Translations under genes and position numbers: made by a program
The notes under the pieces: model-generated
Seen by the model: only the letters and a program-made list of their open reading frames with translations
Told to the model about the DNA's origin: nothing
The model's database searches: none
NCBI GenBank assembly: GCA_034670405.1
Contig: JAXDDX010000007.1
Coordinates: forward strand, 5,200,001 to 5,264,000
Length of the DNA: 64,000 nucleotides
Origin: Hoplostethus atlanticus
Lineage: Eukaryota; Chordata; Actinopteri; Trachichthyiformes; Trachichthyidae
Direction: 5' to 3'
Shown here: positions 13,481 through 25,307 of the stretch, in pieces
How positions within the stretch are numbered: position 1 is the first letter of the stretch
Layout: every line of letters begins with the position of its first letter

Positions 13481-14235
13481 ATTAATCAAAAATGAACAGC
13501 GTAGCCTCATAGCTCCAATGCAACACCTTTCACTGTTTAAATCCAACGTCTCAACAGGCAAGCTGCCTTCCTCAGGGTAACCTATTAGAACATACATGTT
13601 ACCTGGCTGGTTTTACAGGGCACAACACAGGTGTATGCAATCAGCAACGTCACATGACCATAAGCTACTAGCTTCGCCAAACAGCAAACAGAAAGGCCAT
13701 CCACAAATTCCTAGACATAAAAGACAGAGAGGTCATCTACAATTTCAAATATAGAATAGCAGTATTCAATAGAAATACAAAGTACACAATAGAAAACACA
13801 ACAGAAATTAATTAGTAATTCACTTGAAAACAGCACTATCGATCAACTGTACAGCAATATCACTGAAAAGTTACACATACAAAATCACCTTGATGCATAA
13901 ACCATAACATAGTATAACATGAACAGTCCATCAGACTAAGGCACATGACAAACGACCAATGTAATGTAGTGTACATTGTGGCCGACAGGAGCAAGGCTGC
14001 CTCTCGTCTCGTCAGTGGATAGGTAAGGTTCTTACATCTGATGGTGCTATAACGCTCAGCTGTACGTTCTTTCAATTCACGTTTTGTTTTCCCAACATAC
14101 GCCTTGCAGCAAGGGCATGTAATCACATCAATAATCCACTTGGCTGAACATGAGACGACTGTGCACAGGCATTTCATTTACTGTTGCCGTCTAGGATTGG
14201 GGTTTTGTGTTTTTGTGTCTAACCCCAAGCTATGT
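13480..14235 (-). mobile_element. Penelope-like retroelement fossil (3' part)
   Basis: The minus strand at 14177-13860 encodes a piece matching the GIY-YIG-type endonuclease end of Penelope-like elements: ITCPCCKAYVGKTKRELKER, with the paired-cysteine and YVGKTKR words that these proteins share. Downstream on the same strand (13760-13545) lies the terminal repeat region. It includes CCTGAGGA, a 5-bp stem (AGGCA/TGCCT with a 3-nt loop) and GAGACGTTGG, which resembles the hammerhead-ribozyme motif known in Penelope terminal repeats. The element is an old broken copy lacking its reverse transcriptase. A second copy of the terminal region lies in opposite orientation at 14663-14880. Confidence 0.75.
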
Positions 14236-14655
14236 GATTGACCGGTAAACTCCCCGTGAGCCCGTGCTCAGCCTCAGATCCTCTGGCAGGGCCCTTGTGG
14301 TTGTTCCAGGGTCCAGGCTCTCAGACTAGAGGTGACAGGGCTTTTGCTATCAGGGCACCTGGACTGGAATAACCTGCCTGAGGAGTTTAGGCTGGCAAAA
14401 TCACTATCATCTTTTAATCACTTCTTCAAACGCATCTTTATAGACTTGCTTTTATGTGACATTTCTTTTAGAGATTTGCTTTTATGTGGTGTATTTTATT
14501 TACTAGGGTAAATAAAATACACCACATAAAAGCAAATCCTCTGTGTTCTTATATCCTTTTTTCTTTTTGTTTTAATGTTCTTTTTGATGTCTGTGTTTAT
14601 TGACTGTTAAGAACTTTGTGAACTGAAGTGCTATACAAATAAAGTTTATTGTATT
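14235..14655 (+). mobile_element. L2/Rex1-group LINE 3' end nested in the Penelope-like element
   Basis: The + strand gives LRSSGRALVVVPGSRL (near 14271-14318) and WNNLPEEFRLA (14365-14397). Both are C-terminal reverse-transcriptase words of L2/Rex1-type LINEs, but in different frames, so the copy is frameshifted. It closes at about 14655 with CTATACAAATAAAGTTTATT, the same kind of tail as the LINE at 4.5 kb but in the opposite orientation. A perfect 30-bp-arm hairpin (14473-14538) interrupts the tail. It lies between two Penelope-like pieces, so it either inserted into that element or sits between two independent insertions. Confidence 0.8.
14473..14538. repeat. Perfect inverted repeat, 30-bp arms, 6-nt loop
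   Basis: Arms 14473-14502 and 14509-14538 are exact reverse complements, with CTAGGG between them. It lies within the LINE tail and most likely arose by a fold-back duplication during replication or repair. Confidence 0.97.
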
Positions 14656-14662
14656 ATTTTGA

Positions 14663-14880
14663 TTTCTTTTGAATACTGAAATTGTAGACTGCCTCTATCT
14701 TTTATCTCTTATATATTTGTGGATGGCCTTTCTATGTTTGCCATTTATAAAACCTAGTAGCATATTGTATGGTCATGTGAAGTTGCTGGTTGCATACATG
14801 TGTGTTGTGTCCCATAAAACCAGCCAGGTAACATGTATGTTCTATTAGATTAACCTGACGAACACAGCTCGTCTTTCTAA
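14663..14880 (+). mobile_element. Penelope-like terminal repeat, inverted relative to 13.5 kb copy
   Basis: This segment matches the reverse complement of 13545-13760 throughout. Shared words include TTTGTGGATGGCCTTTCT, GGTCATGTGA and AACCAGCCAGGTAACATGT, followed by CCTGACGA, the counterpart of the hammerhead-like core. It is more diverged at its distal end. It could be the second terminal repeat of one element or the 3' end of a second insertion. Confidence 0.75.
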
Positions 14881-15886
14881 ATGTTGATTTTAGACAATAG
14901 AATTATCAAACTATCAAAGGTAGGGATTATTGGCTCATGAGGGCCGAGAGCACATCAGATGCCAGTTTGTCTTCCTTGTCCTTTAGTTCATCCATTCCTC
15001 CTTTCATTTGTACATGGGCACACCCCTCAATGACTCCTCAATGTTGCCACAACCTAAGCACCCTTTATAAAACAAGTGTGTGCACACACATTCACACCCT
15101 CCTGCAAAGATACAGTTGATTGTATGGCTTACATTGTATTCTAGTTAATTGTGTGTGTAAATGCTTGGGTAAATAGAATTTATTAACATCAGATAGAAAT
15201 CAGCCTGACAACATCTTTTGGAAAATTACAGCTCAATAGAAGGCTTACTCTGCAACAGAGAAGCAAATAAGAACATCACAGTGGGTGACAGAAATGATTC
15301 CAGTGGTGAGGAGGAGCTCAGTACTGTAGGTAATATGTAAGATGATGACAATTGACTTGACTTATTTGGCATATATCAGAGCCTGGCAATTAACTGTAAT
15401 TATATAAGTTGTCAGTTCAGTGCGAGCATCTTTGATGAAGTGCCAAGGTGTAGTTTCAATCTCTGCACGGCGAGACAAGTGGTGCTGGAAGGTAATTATT
15501 GCTAATTCATTAAAAATGCAACCAGTGGGAACTGTTGGGGTAAGAGAATAGGCAAACAACTATGAAGTCAATAAATACACACATTATTTGGTCAGCATGT
15601 GGTTCAAATACCTGATGATCTGTTTACAATGTTTAATGTTGTTCCGTGATATAATTTAAAACTACATTTGACAAAAAGGTTTTTCACAATCGTGCAAGCT
15701 GGAAAGGCTCGACGCACCACAATCCCTCCAATACAGGGTGATGGATTGGTTAGATGTGTAGCTGAATAGTAGCTGAAATGGGATCATGAGATTGACTGTC
15801 AGTTAGGTAGAGCGGCTGCAGTAAAGCGGACGTTGCATTGGATAATGGTGGTATAGACAGAGTTGACCCTGCAAAGCTATATATTG
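14881..15886. other. Non-coding stretch, nothing distinctive
   Basis: AT-rich non-coding DNA with only short chance frames. No repeat family was recognised. Confidence 0.55.
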
Positions 15887-16101
15887 GTCAATCTTCGTTC
15901 CAAGCGTCACCTAAGAGCTGTGGGTAGTCACTGAAAGAATGAGATCGTGGGTAATGAGGACGTGCCGGAGGTATTACATCTCCCAGTGGGGAGCGCCTTG
16001 GGATCCTACAGAAAAGGATGTCTGGGCTGGCTCTGCTTGCCCTGTTGCCACCGTGACCCTCAACCGGATAAGTGACACGAAAATGGATGAATGGATAGAT
16101 G
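15887..16101 (+). mobile_element. RTE/Rex3-type LINE 3' end, internally deleted
   Basis: Two blocks typical of the 3' end of teleost RTE-clade (Rex3) LINEs are joined here. The first, 15897-15952, contains GGGTAGTCACTGAAAGAATG and GATCGTGGGTA, the end of the reverse-transcriptase coding region. The second, about 15966-16101, runs from AGGTATTACATCTCCCAGTG through GCCTTGGGATCC to ACCGGATAAGTG and a short GGATGAATGGATAG tail. Several hundred bases that normally separate these blocks are absent, and the frames are not open. It is a dead, 5'-truncated copy. Confidence 0.8.
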
Positions 16102-17376
16102 TTACAGTAGCTGAAAAGATCCACATCCACACATAATTCCAGGCTTTTCTTCCCCCACTGCTGCGGCAGAAGTCACATTTCCATGTTGAACTTGACAGTG
16201 CTGACCGTTATTCTCTCGAGAGTTCTCTCCTCCATTTTCTGCTTGAATGCACCACAGGTATGGGAAAGGCAGGGGGGGATGAAGGGGCTGGAGAGACAGA
16301 GGACAGGACACTGACAAACCATTTTTTGCTTGATCCATTATTCCCATTACATGAACATGTTCTGCCAACAGTAGTAAATCTCCGCAGGTGTGGCTCCCAT
16401 GTGACATGTTGGGGATGCTCGCCGTCGAGATTGGGGTGGTGGGATAAAAATTATGACCTGCCACTCCCCCCTCTTATCGCTACCATGACACCTGACAGGC
16501 TGCAACCTCTTAAATATGATTGTCCTCCATTCAGACTCCCCATGGTGTTGCCGTTGCACCAGCTCCTTAGCAACCCACTCATGCCTCCGCAGATTTATGC
16601 TTCATTAGGAAGTACTACGACTCGAGGGTAACCTCTGTGTCCCGGTCTTATTCTTGCAAGTGTACTCTACTACTATCTTGGATTCATAGCCCACATATCC
16701 TTTTGAGAAACTATAATGAACAAGTGCATAGTGGAATTTGATGACTGTTGCACTAATAATCTACGTATCCTGCAGCATAATGATCCTACCTCTGCATAGA
16801 CACTATTTCCACCGGTCAATACACAATTCATGAGTCTACATTCAGGATATTTGAAGTAATTCCCATCTAATCTCTATTTCATTGCATCCATCTTTAAGGA
16901 TACTGTAGCAGAAAGAATGTGCTTTGTGATTAGGGGTGCTTTGCTCCTTTTGTCCCTTGCAAGCTTATCTCAACAAAGTCCCTTGTACAAAGGCAGTATC
17001 GGTATTTTAATTGCTTAATAATATAAATTGCATTTTGATTTACATTTCCTTTCTGTTCTGTCCATTTAATCCCATTCATTTTCGTCTTCAAGGTTACTTT
17101 AAGGGTGAAAAATTGAAAAGTTGTCCATCTGGTGCTGTCATCTCTGCTGTCTTTTTTTTTTTGCCTTTCCATTTAAAGAATGGGAACACCACTTCAGGGA
17201 TACACAATGCACTTAAAAGGCCCCCCAGCATGTGTTGTATTGTCTGTTTGTTTGTTTACCTGTTCATGTTTTCATTGTGAGTAACACGCAAACCCTCAAT
17301 TTGGCTCCTCGTTTTTTCATCAACGTGCATGAATATTTCAAAACCAAATACCTCAAGGAGTTTAACGATCAATAGG
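16102..17376. other. Non-coding stretch, no gene seen
   Basis: Overlapping frames of 70-123 codons on both strands at 16102-16631 have no recognisable domain or splice context. Nothing repetitive was recognised. Confidence 0.55.
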
Positions 17377-18060
17377 TTATGATTATAACCCTGGCTCCCT
17401 GAAGCAGGGTGTAGTACAACATATGCACCTGTGGGACTAGAAGCACTTTGCAGACCCAGTGTGGAGTTTCTGTACTCGGGACAATAAGTGCTTTGCATGT
17501 GGCCTTGCCCTCCCCTGTGGACATATTTATGTCAAGCACACAGTATTCTCCTTAGTTCTAGTCTGTATTTTAGGGCCTTGAAGTGGGCCAGCTATTGTTG
17601 TCCTCTTTGCTCCTTTTAGGCAACTGGAGTTAAATTTCTATTCTACCTATTATTCCCTTTCAGTCAGTATAGGAGGTACAACATATCCAACTGCAGGACA
17701 TAAAGCCATGCTCCAAAGAGCCCAGCAGAATGAGAAGGGTTAGAGTACATTCTCCAGAAGTCCGGAGAGTGGGCTCAACAGGAGCTTGAGAAACCGTCAC
17801 AGTGTGAATATTAGTTAGATCCATTTTTACCTCCTGGAGCCTGTGCAGTCCTGGATTTAGCCATCCACATATAGAGTCCTTGTGTTGAATGTGATGGACT
17901 CAAGAGCCTACCCAAACTAGCTAGCTATCTGGGAGCTCTGTCAGGTTCAAACCACATGTGGTTCTCTTCCATTACGTTCTCAGGCATTCTCCTGCCAAAG
18001 GCCCAGTGAAGTGTGGGGTTGGTTGGGGTGGGGGGTACCCCATAGTAGTGCCTAGCTTAC
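17377..18060. repeat. Possible diverged dispersed repeat, family unknown
   Basis: The start, around TTATAACCCTGGCTCCCTGA, has the feel of teleost repeat termini reading 'taaccctggttccctgaa'. The words CAACATATGCACCT (17419) and ACAACATATCCAACTGC (17679) recur 260 bp apart, each just after a GTA. No coding block or clean ends are visible, so the family and boundaries are open. Confidence 0.3.
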
Positions 18061-20480
18061 TGCTTAGTTAGTAGCAGGACGTGCTACCCCGAGATGAATA
18101 GCAGCTATGTGACTCTGTTGCTCGGAGACAACAGCAAAGCTATTGTTAACATCTGACGAGGCGTCTGATGCTCCTTTAACCTGGGCAGGTGGGAGCCTGG
18201 AGTCAGGAGCAAGTGTGTTTAGTTTCTTGGCTTCTTGAATCCAGATGAAACTCATCCTTCATGTGGATTCAAGGTGGAGATGTTAATGTTACTTCACCAT
18301 CGGACATCTCTTCCACAAATATGAGAGCTAAGGAGGGTGGGGACTTTTGCTCATAATAGGAATAGGCCAGGGGGTCAACTATAACCTGTTGGACATGGGC
18401 TAGACCTGGGCTATTTAACAACATGCCACAGGAGGCCGAGAGTATGCAGGTTTTCATTCCAACCAAAGACTACAGCAGGTGATTTCAAATCACCTGCTGT
18501 GTCCATGACACATGGTTGAATAGCCCTGGGCCATGTAGGCACATCGAGCAGACAGTGTGTCTCTTTACTTCACAGCAACAATGGAGCACACATGACTGTG
18601 GGAAAGGGTAGTTGCATCAAATTGAAGAACATTTTGCTCTAGCAAGGCACTACATGGTCTGTAGGATAAATGAAGTGAATAAGAACTAATGGGAACAGGC
18701 ACATGACATAAATATGCCCTATATGTGTAATTGTTGAAGCTCCACCTTACCACCAACCTTCCTCAATGTTTTCACTCAGGAATGCACTTAAGGTTGGACA
18801 TTGAACAACCACATCCTTTTCATATCCTCTACAATAACTCACATACATGTAAACATACACACACCGTACACACACACACACACACATACACTATCCCGCA
18901 GGCCATACTCTCCATCATTCTCCATCAGAGTTACAGTAGCTTTCCGCAGCAGCCACAGACTCATCCCCATAGACCTTTCGTCTACATGGTTCAATGCCTC
19001 ATTTTCAATTGTTTCTCAGACCCTCATAAATCATGTGTGTGTGTGTGTGTGTGCGTGTGTACATTGTGATCTCTGGCAACTGTTTGCACATTAGCAGAGT
19101 GGGCTTACACAAATCTACCCCCAAGCATGCACCTCCCATGTTTCTCCTCATCTACACCCGTCAGCTTCGCATGGCTTACTGTGCATCAATCTCAGAAATC
19201 CACATCCACCCTCCCTCCTACTGAACATCTCCACTACTATGGTCTTCTTCATTGTGGCAGTGTGCTGTTCACATCGCAACACACTTCCAGAAGAAAAACA
19301 GTTCACTTTCAGGATCCGCTTTCAGTTCCTTTCCCAGCCACGTTTCTGTCTGAATACCACGAGTAGATCTGCAACTGTTTTGAGATGAATAAAAGGTACA
19401 GGTCAAATACTCAGATAATTGTCACTGAAGGCTGGCTAACTTCAAGTTCCATAGCTGTCGATGACGTTGCCATGGCAATGTCGCAAATCACTATGGTGCA
19501 ACTGGAGTGCTAATCAAAGGGATTATCACCTGGCAGCTGGAACCAGGTGACCTCAGGGTCCCTGTGGTAGAATAAAAATAAATGGCAGAGGAGAGAGGTT
19601 GAGCTCTCGTTCAGTTCCACGACTGGCCATTCCACTCACTTTGACTCCTCAAGTCTTCGTCAGTGATGAATGGCTTTTCCTGACTTTCTGTATTATGCAA
19701 TAGATTTATTTAGATCCATCACTTACAGTTATATCGCTTAAAAGGCTGACAAAGTTAATAAACCCTTTGTGGATTTGTAGAACTGTATTTACTTTGTTAC
19801 TTTAAAAGAGTTGCTGAAGCATCTCGTAGGATGAACGTAAATATTTGAAGAGTTTCCTGGCAGAGGCGTTATAATCCTGGTCTCTGGGGCTGAGATCACT
19901 GTGCTGTGGCTGTGTAACGTGTTTTGTGTGCCTGGATATTGTTTTCCATTGTAATGCAAATGTGAGGAAGGCATAAAGAGCTGAGTGGGCTTTCTAAACT
20001 GCAGGTAAACTTTCGCTCTGAAAGGTGTTCTCACTTTTGTGTGTCGCTGAATAACTGCACTCCATGCGTTGTTAGACCAACTGGTACTTCAGCTTCCCTG
20101 CACACTAAGGTGTGTTTAGACACTTACTTTGTGTCCTGTAGAGCAGAATACGGCAAAACATTTAATCATTGTCAAAAAAAACCCATCAATGTCTATCCAG
20201 TTTGTGAAAGCACAATGAAGCATTGATGTACAGTAATGGAAAAAGATGATTATTGTACTGATTACTGTAAGGCTTGGGGATCTAGGATCCAGTTATAAAG
20301 TGATGGAGAGGGGAGAGACATTGTGGGAGTATCAACACAAGATTACATTACCATCTATTCCAATATTAAAAAAGCTTAATGTCTATACACATTATACAGG
20401 TTCTACACCCTTGTTACAAGTGTTATGATCATATATGGTTAAATGTGTTACAGTACTATCACCTTATCGATGTTATAGTT
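18061..20480. other. Non-coding stretch with CA/GT runs and an RFX-like site
   Basis: No supported exon. Holds a perfect 14-bp-arm palindrome (18472-18500), (CA)n near 18864-18890, (GT)n near 19034-19059, and a complex segment (19400-19560) with an RFX X-box-like word. Confidence 0.55.
19466..19479. promoter_or_regulatory. RFX X-box-like palindrome
   Basis: GTTGCCATGGCAAT differs from the palindromic X-box GTTGCCATGGCAAC at one terminal base. RFX factors bind this word, notably in ciliary and neural enhancers. The surrounding 150 bp is complex, non-repetitive sequence, which makes a real enhancer plausible. Occupancy cannot be judged from sequence. Confidence 0.45.
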
Positions 20481-20600
20481 ACATCATATAAATACACATG
20501 CTTATATACACACATAAACATATATATAAACATACATATATACATCCAAACACATACGTACCCACATACATACATACATACATACATACATACATACATA
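20470..20600. repeat. CATA-rich microsatellite
   Basis: Imperfect TA/CATA repeats resolve into about nine clean CATA units at 20563-20600. Confidence 0.93.
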
Positions 20601-20929
20601 GCATTTCAGGTCATATGCCTAACTAAGTACATCATGTGTATGAACTGTATGCACACACACGTAGAACCAGGTTGCTGGCCCTTTACAGGGGAGATATTAA
20701 GAGAGAGAATTAAGTTGAACTTTGATAGTGTTAAGTTACAGGAAATTACTGATTGAATCTCGTGTGAACATGATTACTCGTGTCCAGTTATTAAGTGTAA
20801 CCGTTGAGGCACCATTGATTTTTGCAGCACACCTATCAAGAAGACAGATGCTGTGAAATAATGGCAGCCAGGCATTATTCATAGCAGCTGTGGGGTCGTG
20901 CCAACCGATAAGAATGTTTTGGGTTTTTT

Positions 20930-21600
20930 TAAGTCGAGGCAGCCAGTATTATACGCTTCTCTTGAAAAGAGCAGGACACATTGGTGGTGAGTGGAGAGTT
21001 TCCTGTACACTGATGACACATACCTGACATTTTCATGGAGGTAATCAGCTTAATCAGGCGGTCAGAGCTCCAAGGTACGGCAAATGTTTTGAGGTAAAAA
21101 AAAAAAAAAAAAGTGCCAGGGTTGGAGTATGAGCTTTTAAATATCTTGGATGGAACAGAGTCTGCCCAAGTTGTAAATATCACTCAGGTTAAAGATACCA
21201 TGAGGGAAGACCACTGAGGGAAGGTAGAAGGTACCGAGCCAGAAAGTAAGGTGGTATTATTTTAGATGTGGGACCTTCCGTAGAACCTACAGGGAATGGA
21301 CCGATATTCCACTTGGCACCGAACTGTAAGGGTGAGTGATAAGTGTTAATGGGCCCCATGTGGCATAATGTGGTCTTTAGGACCAGACAAGGCCAGGTAT
21401 TGAATGCTGGATGGGACGATGCATTTTCTATAGAGCACCAAGGGGGATAAGAAGAGGGGTTTAGCCAAACTCTGAGTGACCCTCGCTGGAAAGCCCAATA
21501 ATTAAAGTGGAAGTTTGGGAAGGACAGGCTGCCTAGTTTATTGGGGCAAATTAAGGTTTCCATAAGAAACCTCAGTCAATGTGTTTAAAGAGGGGAAGTG
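20930..21600 (-). mobile_element. L1/Tx1-type LINE, 3' ORF2 fragment
   Basis: The minus-strand frame from 21563 begins ETLICPNKLGSLSFPNFHFN and continues YWAFQRGSLRVWL. This matches the post-reverse-transcriptase segment of L1/Tx1-clade ORF2 (general form: GGLxLPNxxxYYWAxQLRxL), followed by a PPWCSIE word also usual there. Beyond an A/T-run interruption, 21060-20930 reads KMSGMCHQCTGNSP, comparable to the C-terminal CxxC zinc-knuckle region of such proteins (KMxxxxCxxC). The copy is 5'-truncated, and its frame breaks around the poly-A/T run at 21096-21112. It has no neighbours of the same family here. Clade call is moderate; LINE identity is fairly secure. Confidence 0.65.
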
Positions 21601-23053
21601 GCGAACAGCAGAAATGAATACAGGACAAGATGTTCATTTTGATCAGTGGGATATGGCCATGAAGATTGTTGGCCTGTGATGAAGGGATGCTCTGATCTGT
21701 ATGCCCAGACAGGTGAAGTCATTTGGCTCAATAGTGAGCTGGAGAGATGGGTATTATTCTATTTTAATTTGAGAGTTCAATGGTATGATTCTAGACTTTA
21801 TCTAATTAATTTTGAAACCAGAGAACAGAGAAAAAGCCAAATTCTCTAGAAAGTTTCAGTACATTTTTTTCATATTCTTTAAACAAGTGAATGAGTGAAC
21901 GATTACTTTCTCAGTTAGAGAATTTGAAAAATCCCAATTACAATGTATTTTTATAACCACACAATTGAAGCCACAGATACTTCTCTGTGTGGGTGAGTAT
22001 GGAGGAGTAACACACCGTGGGGCTATTTAGCTCATTTCTTTGTCTATCCTGATAAAGAAGGGTGTAATTATGAAATTTCCCAGATCCATCTTTTGAGCAA
22101 CTAATTCCCTTCTAACTCCCACTAGCGAGACTGTCGCGCAAAAAAACACTTAGATGACAAAATGTCAGGCTTAATTTTGGGCCTCCGTGCATTGGTGGGT
22201 CCTCATCTATAAATTACTCTAATCTGATTACAACGTTCAAAAGGCTATTGTCATTGGAGCAAACAAATTTAGGGCCGTTGAGCCGAGAGGAAGCAAGCTG
22301 TGCCATCTTCAAACTCGGCTTGAAAAGGATGAGGAGAGAGGGGAGACAAGCTGGAGAGTTAGACAGAGAGACTATGCTAGGATAATCCCTTGGCTGTCTT
22401 AACAGGGGAAATGCTTCACAGTTGCCACTGTACTGTACCATTTCTGTCACTGGGAAAAGAAAAGCAATGAAAATGATGCACGGTCAGGTGACTTGGTTGC
22501 GGTTGGCCCTGTCTACCTGCAGTTTGGAGAGGGATAATAAGAGGCGAGATTGCTGCCAGCATGCATTCTTCCTCATAGGGAATCAACTCACTTTTTGGCA
22601 GCAGTACACAATCATAATGCATGTTTTCCTCCTGCTGTGGCATGATGGGAAATAATGCAAATGCTTTTGGCAACTGTGTTATTGGATGCTGTGTTTCAGT
22701 AAGCCTAGTAACCCAAGTAAGTAAGGATTCTCCCACCCAGAGAGAGTGTATATAGCTTTCCGTGTGGTGTGGAGAAAGGCATGGTGGGTCAATTTTCAAT
22801 CGGTTGTATTGAACACACTGCAGGGAAGGTCACGGAAGGGGCGAGCTTAGGCAGTACTATACCCGGGGTGCTTCCCTAACACCCTCTTTCCCCCCTTCCT
22901 CCTGCAACAAATCCTTCTAAGTACTGCTGCCTTTGGTGGGTCTAGGGTGTGAGCTAAGTGATTGATTGTCAGGTAGAAATCCCATTCTTTAAACGGCTAA
23001 AGTTAGACATCAATCATTGTCTGTCCTGGAGGGAAGGCAACAACTGTGCTGAA

Positions 23054-23055
<2 letters not shown>
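21601..23055. other. Non-coding stretch with a possible conserved block
   Basis: No exon supported. 22080-22260 is complex sequence with many AT cores (AACTAATTCC, GGCTTAATTTTGGG, ATAAATTACTCTAATCTGAT) and reads like a conserved non-coding element. The frames at 22416-22799 on both strands show no domain. Confidence 0.5.

Positions 23056-23111
<56 letters not shown>
23056..23111. repeat. (CT)n microsatellite
   Basis: About 28 uninterrupted CT units. The Ser/Leu-rich frames crossing it are artefacts. Confidence 0.97.
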
Positions 23112-23114
<3 letters not shown>

Positions 23115-24342
23115 CTTTTCACACACAGTTTCTCTCTCTATCTTGCGTGTCGTCCAAATCCACTGCTCAGTCACTACTCAGTTTTATCACACGCGCACAG
23201 TGGGTTTTTTTTGGATACAGTAACAGAAAATATCCCATTTTGTGGAGTGAAACAAGTACAAACGTAACGCTTCGACAGACACAGAATGAATAGCATGGCA
23301 CAATAAATTACACTTAAAAGCTCACACAGAACACACGTCCCACGTGCTTGCTCTTTGCTCGAGGTGGCTCACATGCTTGATTCACATACTTAAAAAGGCA
23401 GTCTTTCTAGCGGCAGAAAATATTGATGAACACAGCAAATGGAACAATGATTTAGGGTCATATGGATGTGGGGACCTCAAGATTTTTATTATGGCACTAT
23501 ATTTTGCTATTGATTAAATAACATTTATTTGAGCTGCAGTGTAACATGCACTAAATCCTTGAGTGAAATTACTCAAAGCAATGTGTCCACCATGATAGAA
23601 AATCAATGCTCAAAGGGGGGAAAAGAACTAGCGGAGCTAATGGTAACTTTTTTTTAATTTAAATGATAAATGCTGCAAAACCATTGTCTTCATTAAATTC
23701 ATTTACAGCTTTGTATAACATTCAGCTTTTCTCAATGACTTCTATTTCCGTTTGAAGAACTAGACTAGACTAGATACCTAGTTGGGGCATATTTCAGGAT
23801 CACCCTGGTGTCCCATGTAGCCCATAAACAGAGCATGGCACAGTGTGTGTACTAAGTGTGTATTTACAATACTTAGCAAAGTTTCTACTAAATAATTAAA
23901 AGCAGAAAAGGGGCGCCTGCATTTTACTGGGCTCTATCATGACAACCATAAGTAACCCTGTCACTATACATTCTACTGTGTTTGTAGATGTGTGTGTTCA
24001 TAATGGGGCAACACAGACTTCCCCTCTCTGAGCCCTGTCACCACTGGACCACTTATTGAGAAGTGCCACAACTGCTGGTCATCTCTCTTTGAGATGATTG
24101 AATCGTTGTTGTGCTGCTTTGATAACCCCAATGCCGGCCGCATTCTCATCGCCCTTCATTCAGTGGGCCACCCTCTTTGTGTTGCTCAAGCAGGCTTACT
24201 TTTGGGACCTCTGGCTATCCCTTTATGGCCCCTATCAGCCTCACAGACTTGCAGACGCAATATTGACTTGGCCTGAGCACTGATACCATCTCCATTTAAT
24301 CCACAGCGCTCAGTCTGAGAGAGGGGGGTGAGTAGATGAGAC

Positions 24343-24385
<43 letters not shown>

Positions 24386-25307
24386 GCTGACACATCTCTA
24401 GCATCACACTGTTTCCCATTATTCATTTTAATTTTACTATCATATTCCACAGCATTATGGGTAATCTTCTACTACTTTGTAGATAATAGTTTGCTGATAT
24501 CTATTAATTTTAACACAGAAAACGAAACAATGTCTTTGGATTTGAAGTATTACAGACACCAGACATACAGAATGGGATAGGCAGCGTATTGATTTGGAAA
24601 ACATGATAAGCAAATATATTTCCCACCAAAACCCTAAACTGAAGGTACAGTACGTTCATTATCTTCTGAGTCAATATGACATTGCTGTCTCCAACACAGT
24701 ACCAGCGTGTGCTTGGTTGTGTTGTATTTATAACTAGAGACCATCAAGGAAGTAAAGATTCTCACGATGATGTCATGTGCCAAGTTCGAAATCCTCCAGC
24801 TTTCCATACATTCTCATCATTGCTACATAACACCTTCCATCCTGGTTACAGCATAGCAACTGTTTTCTGAATGTGGAAAGGCTATTGTATCTAGATTGAG
24901 TCAATTACAGTCAATTTGGTCCGATTGGTACCCGGTATTCAGAACCTCTTGTATGAATCAGTAGCAATAACAAGACCTGTTGTACTCAGATGTGCTTGAT
25001 GACCTATTATGAGCTCCCCTGTACTCTATGGGTTTCATAACTGAACACCATTGCATTCAGTCGTCGAAAACTGAAACATAATGACAAGACAATTCATTCA
25101 CCATGCAGTTATGAGGCAGGCAATTATGGTTCATTGAAAGCCTGTTTACGGCCTGAACTGGATTTAGCATCCAGTGAGACTCTGATGAAAGACCTGAGTT
25201 GGTTGCATTGTTTTCATTGTATTCACTAAGTATTTCTGTGTATTATGTATTTCATGTCATGTATTTCACACTTATGCAGAAATTTATTATTTATTTATAT
25301 AAATACA
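23112..25307. other. Non-coding stretch, no gene seen
   Basis: Contains a (GA)n run at about 24340-24380 and otherwise ordinary non-coding DNA. The 24010-24320 segment is less AT-rich with overlapping chance frames; no splice-flanked exon is evident. Confidence 0.55.
24340..24380. repeat. (GA)n microsatellite
   Basis: GA repeat with one GATA interruption. Confidence 0.94.
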
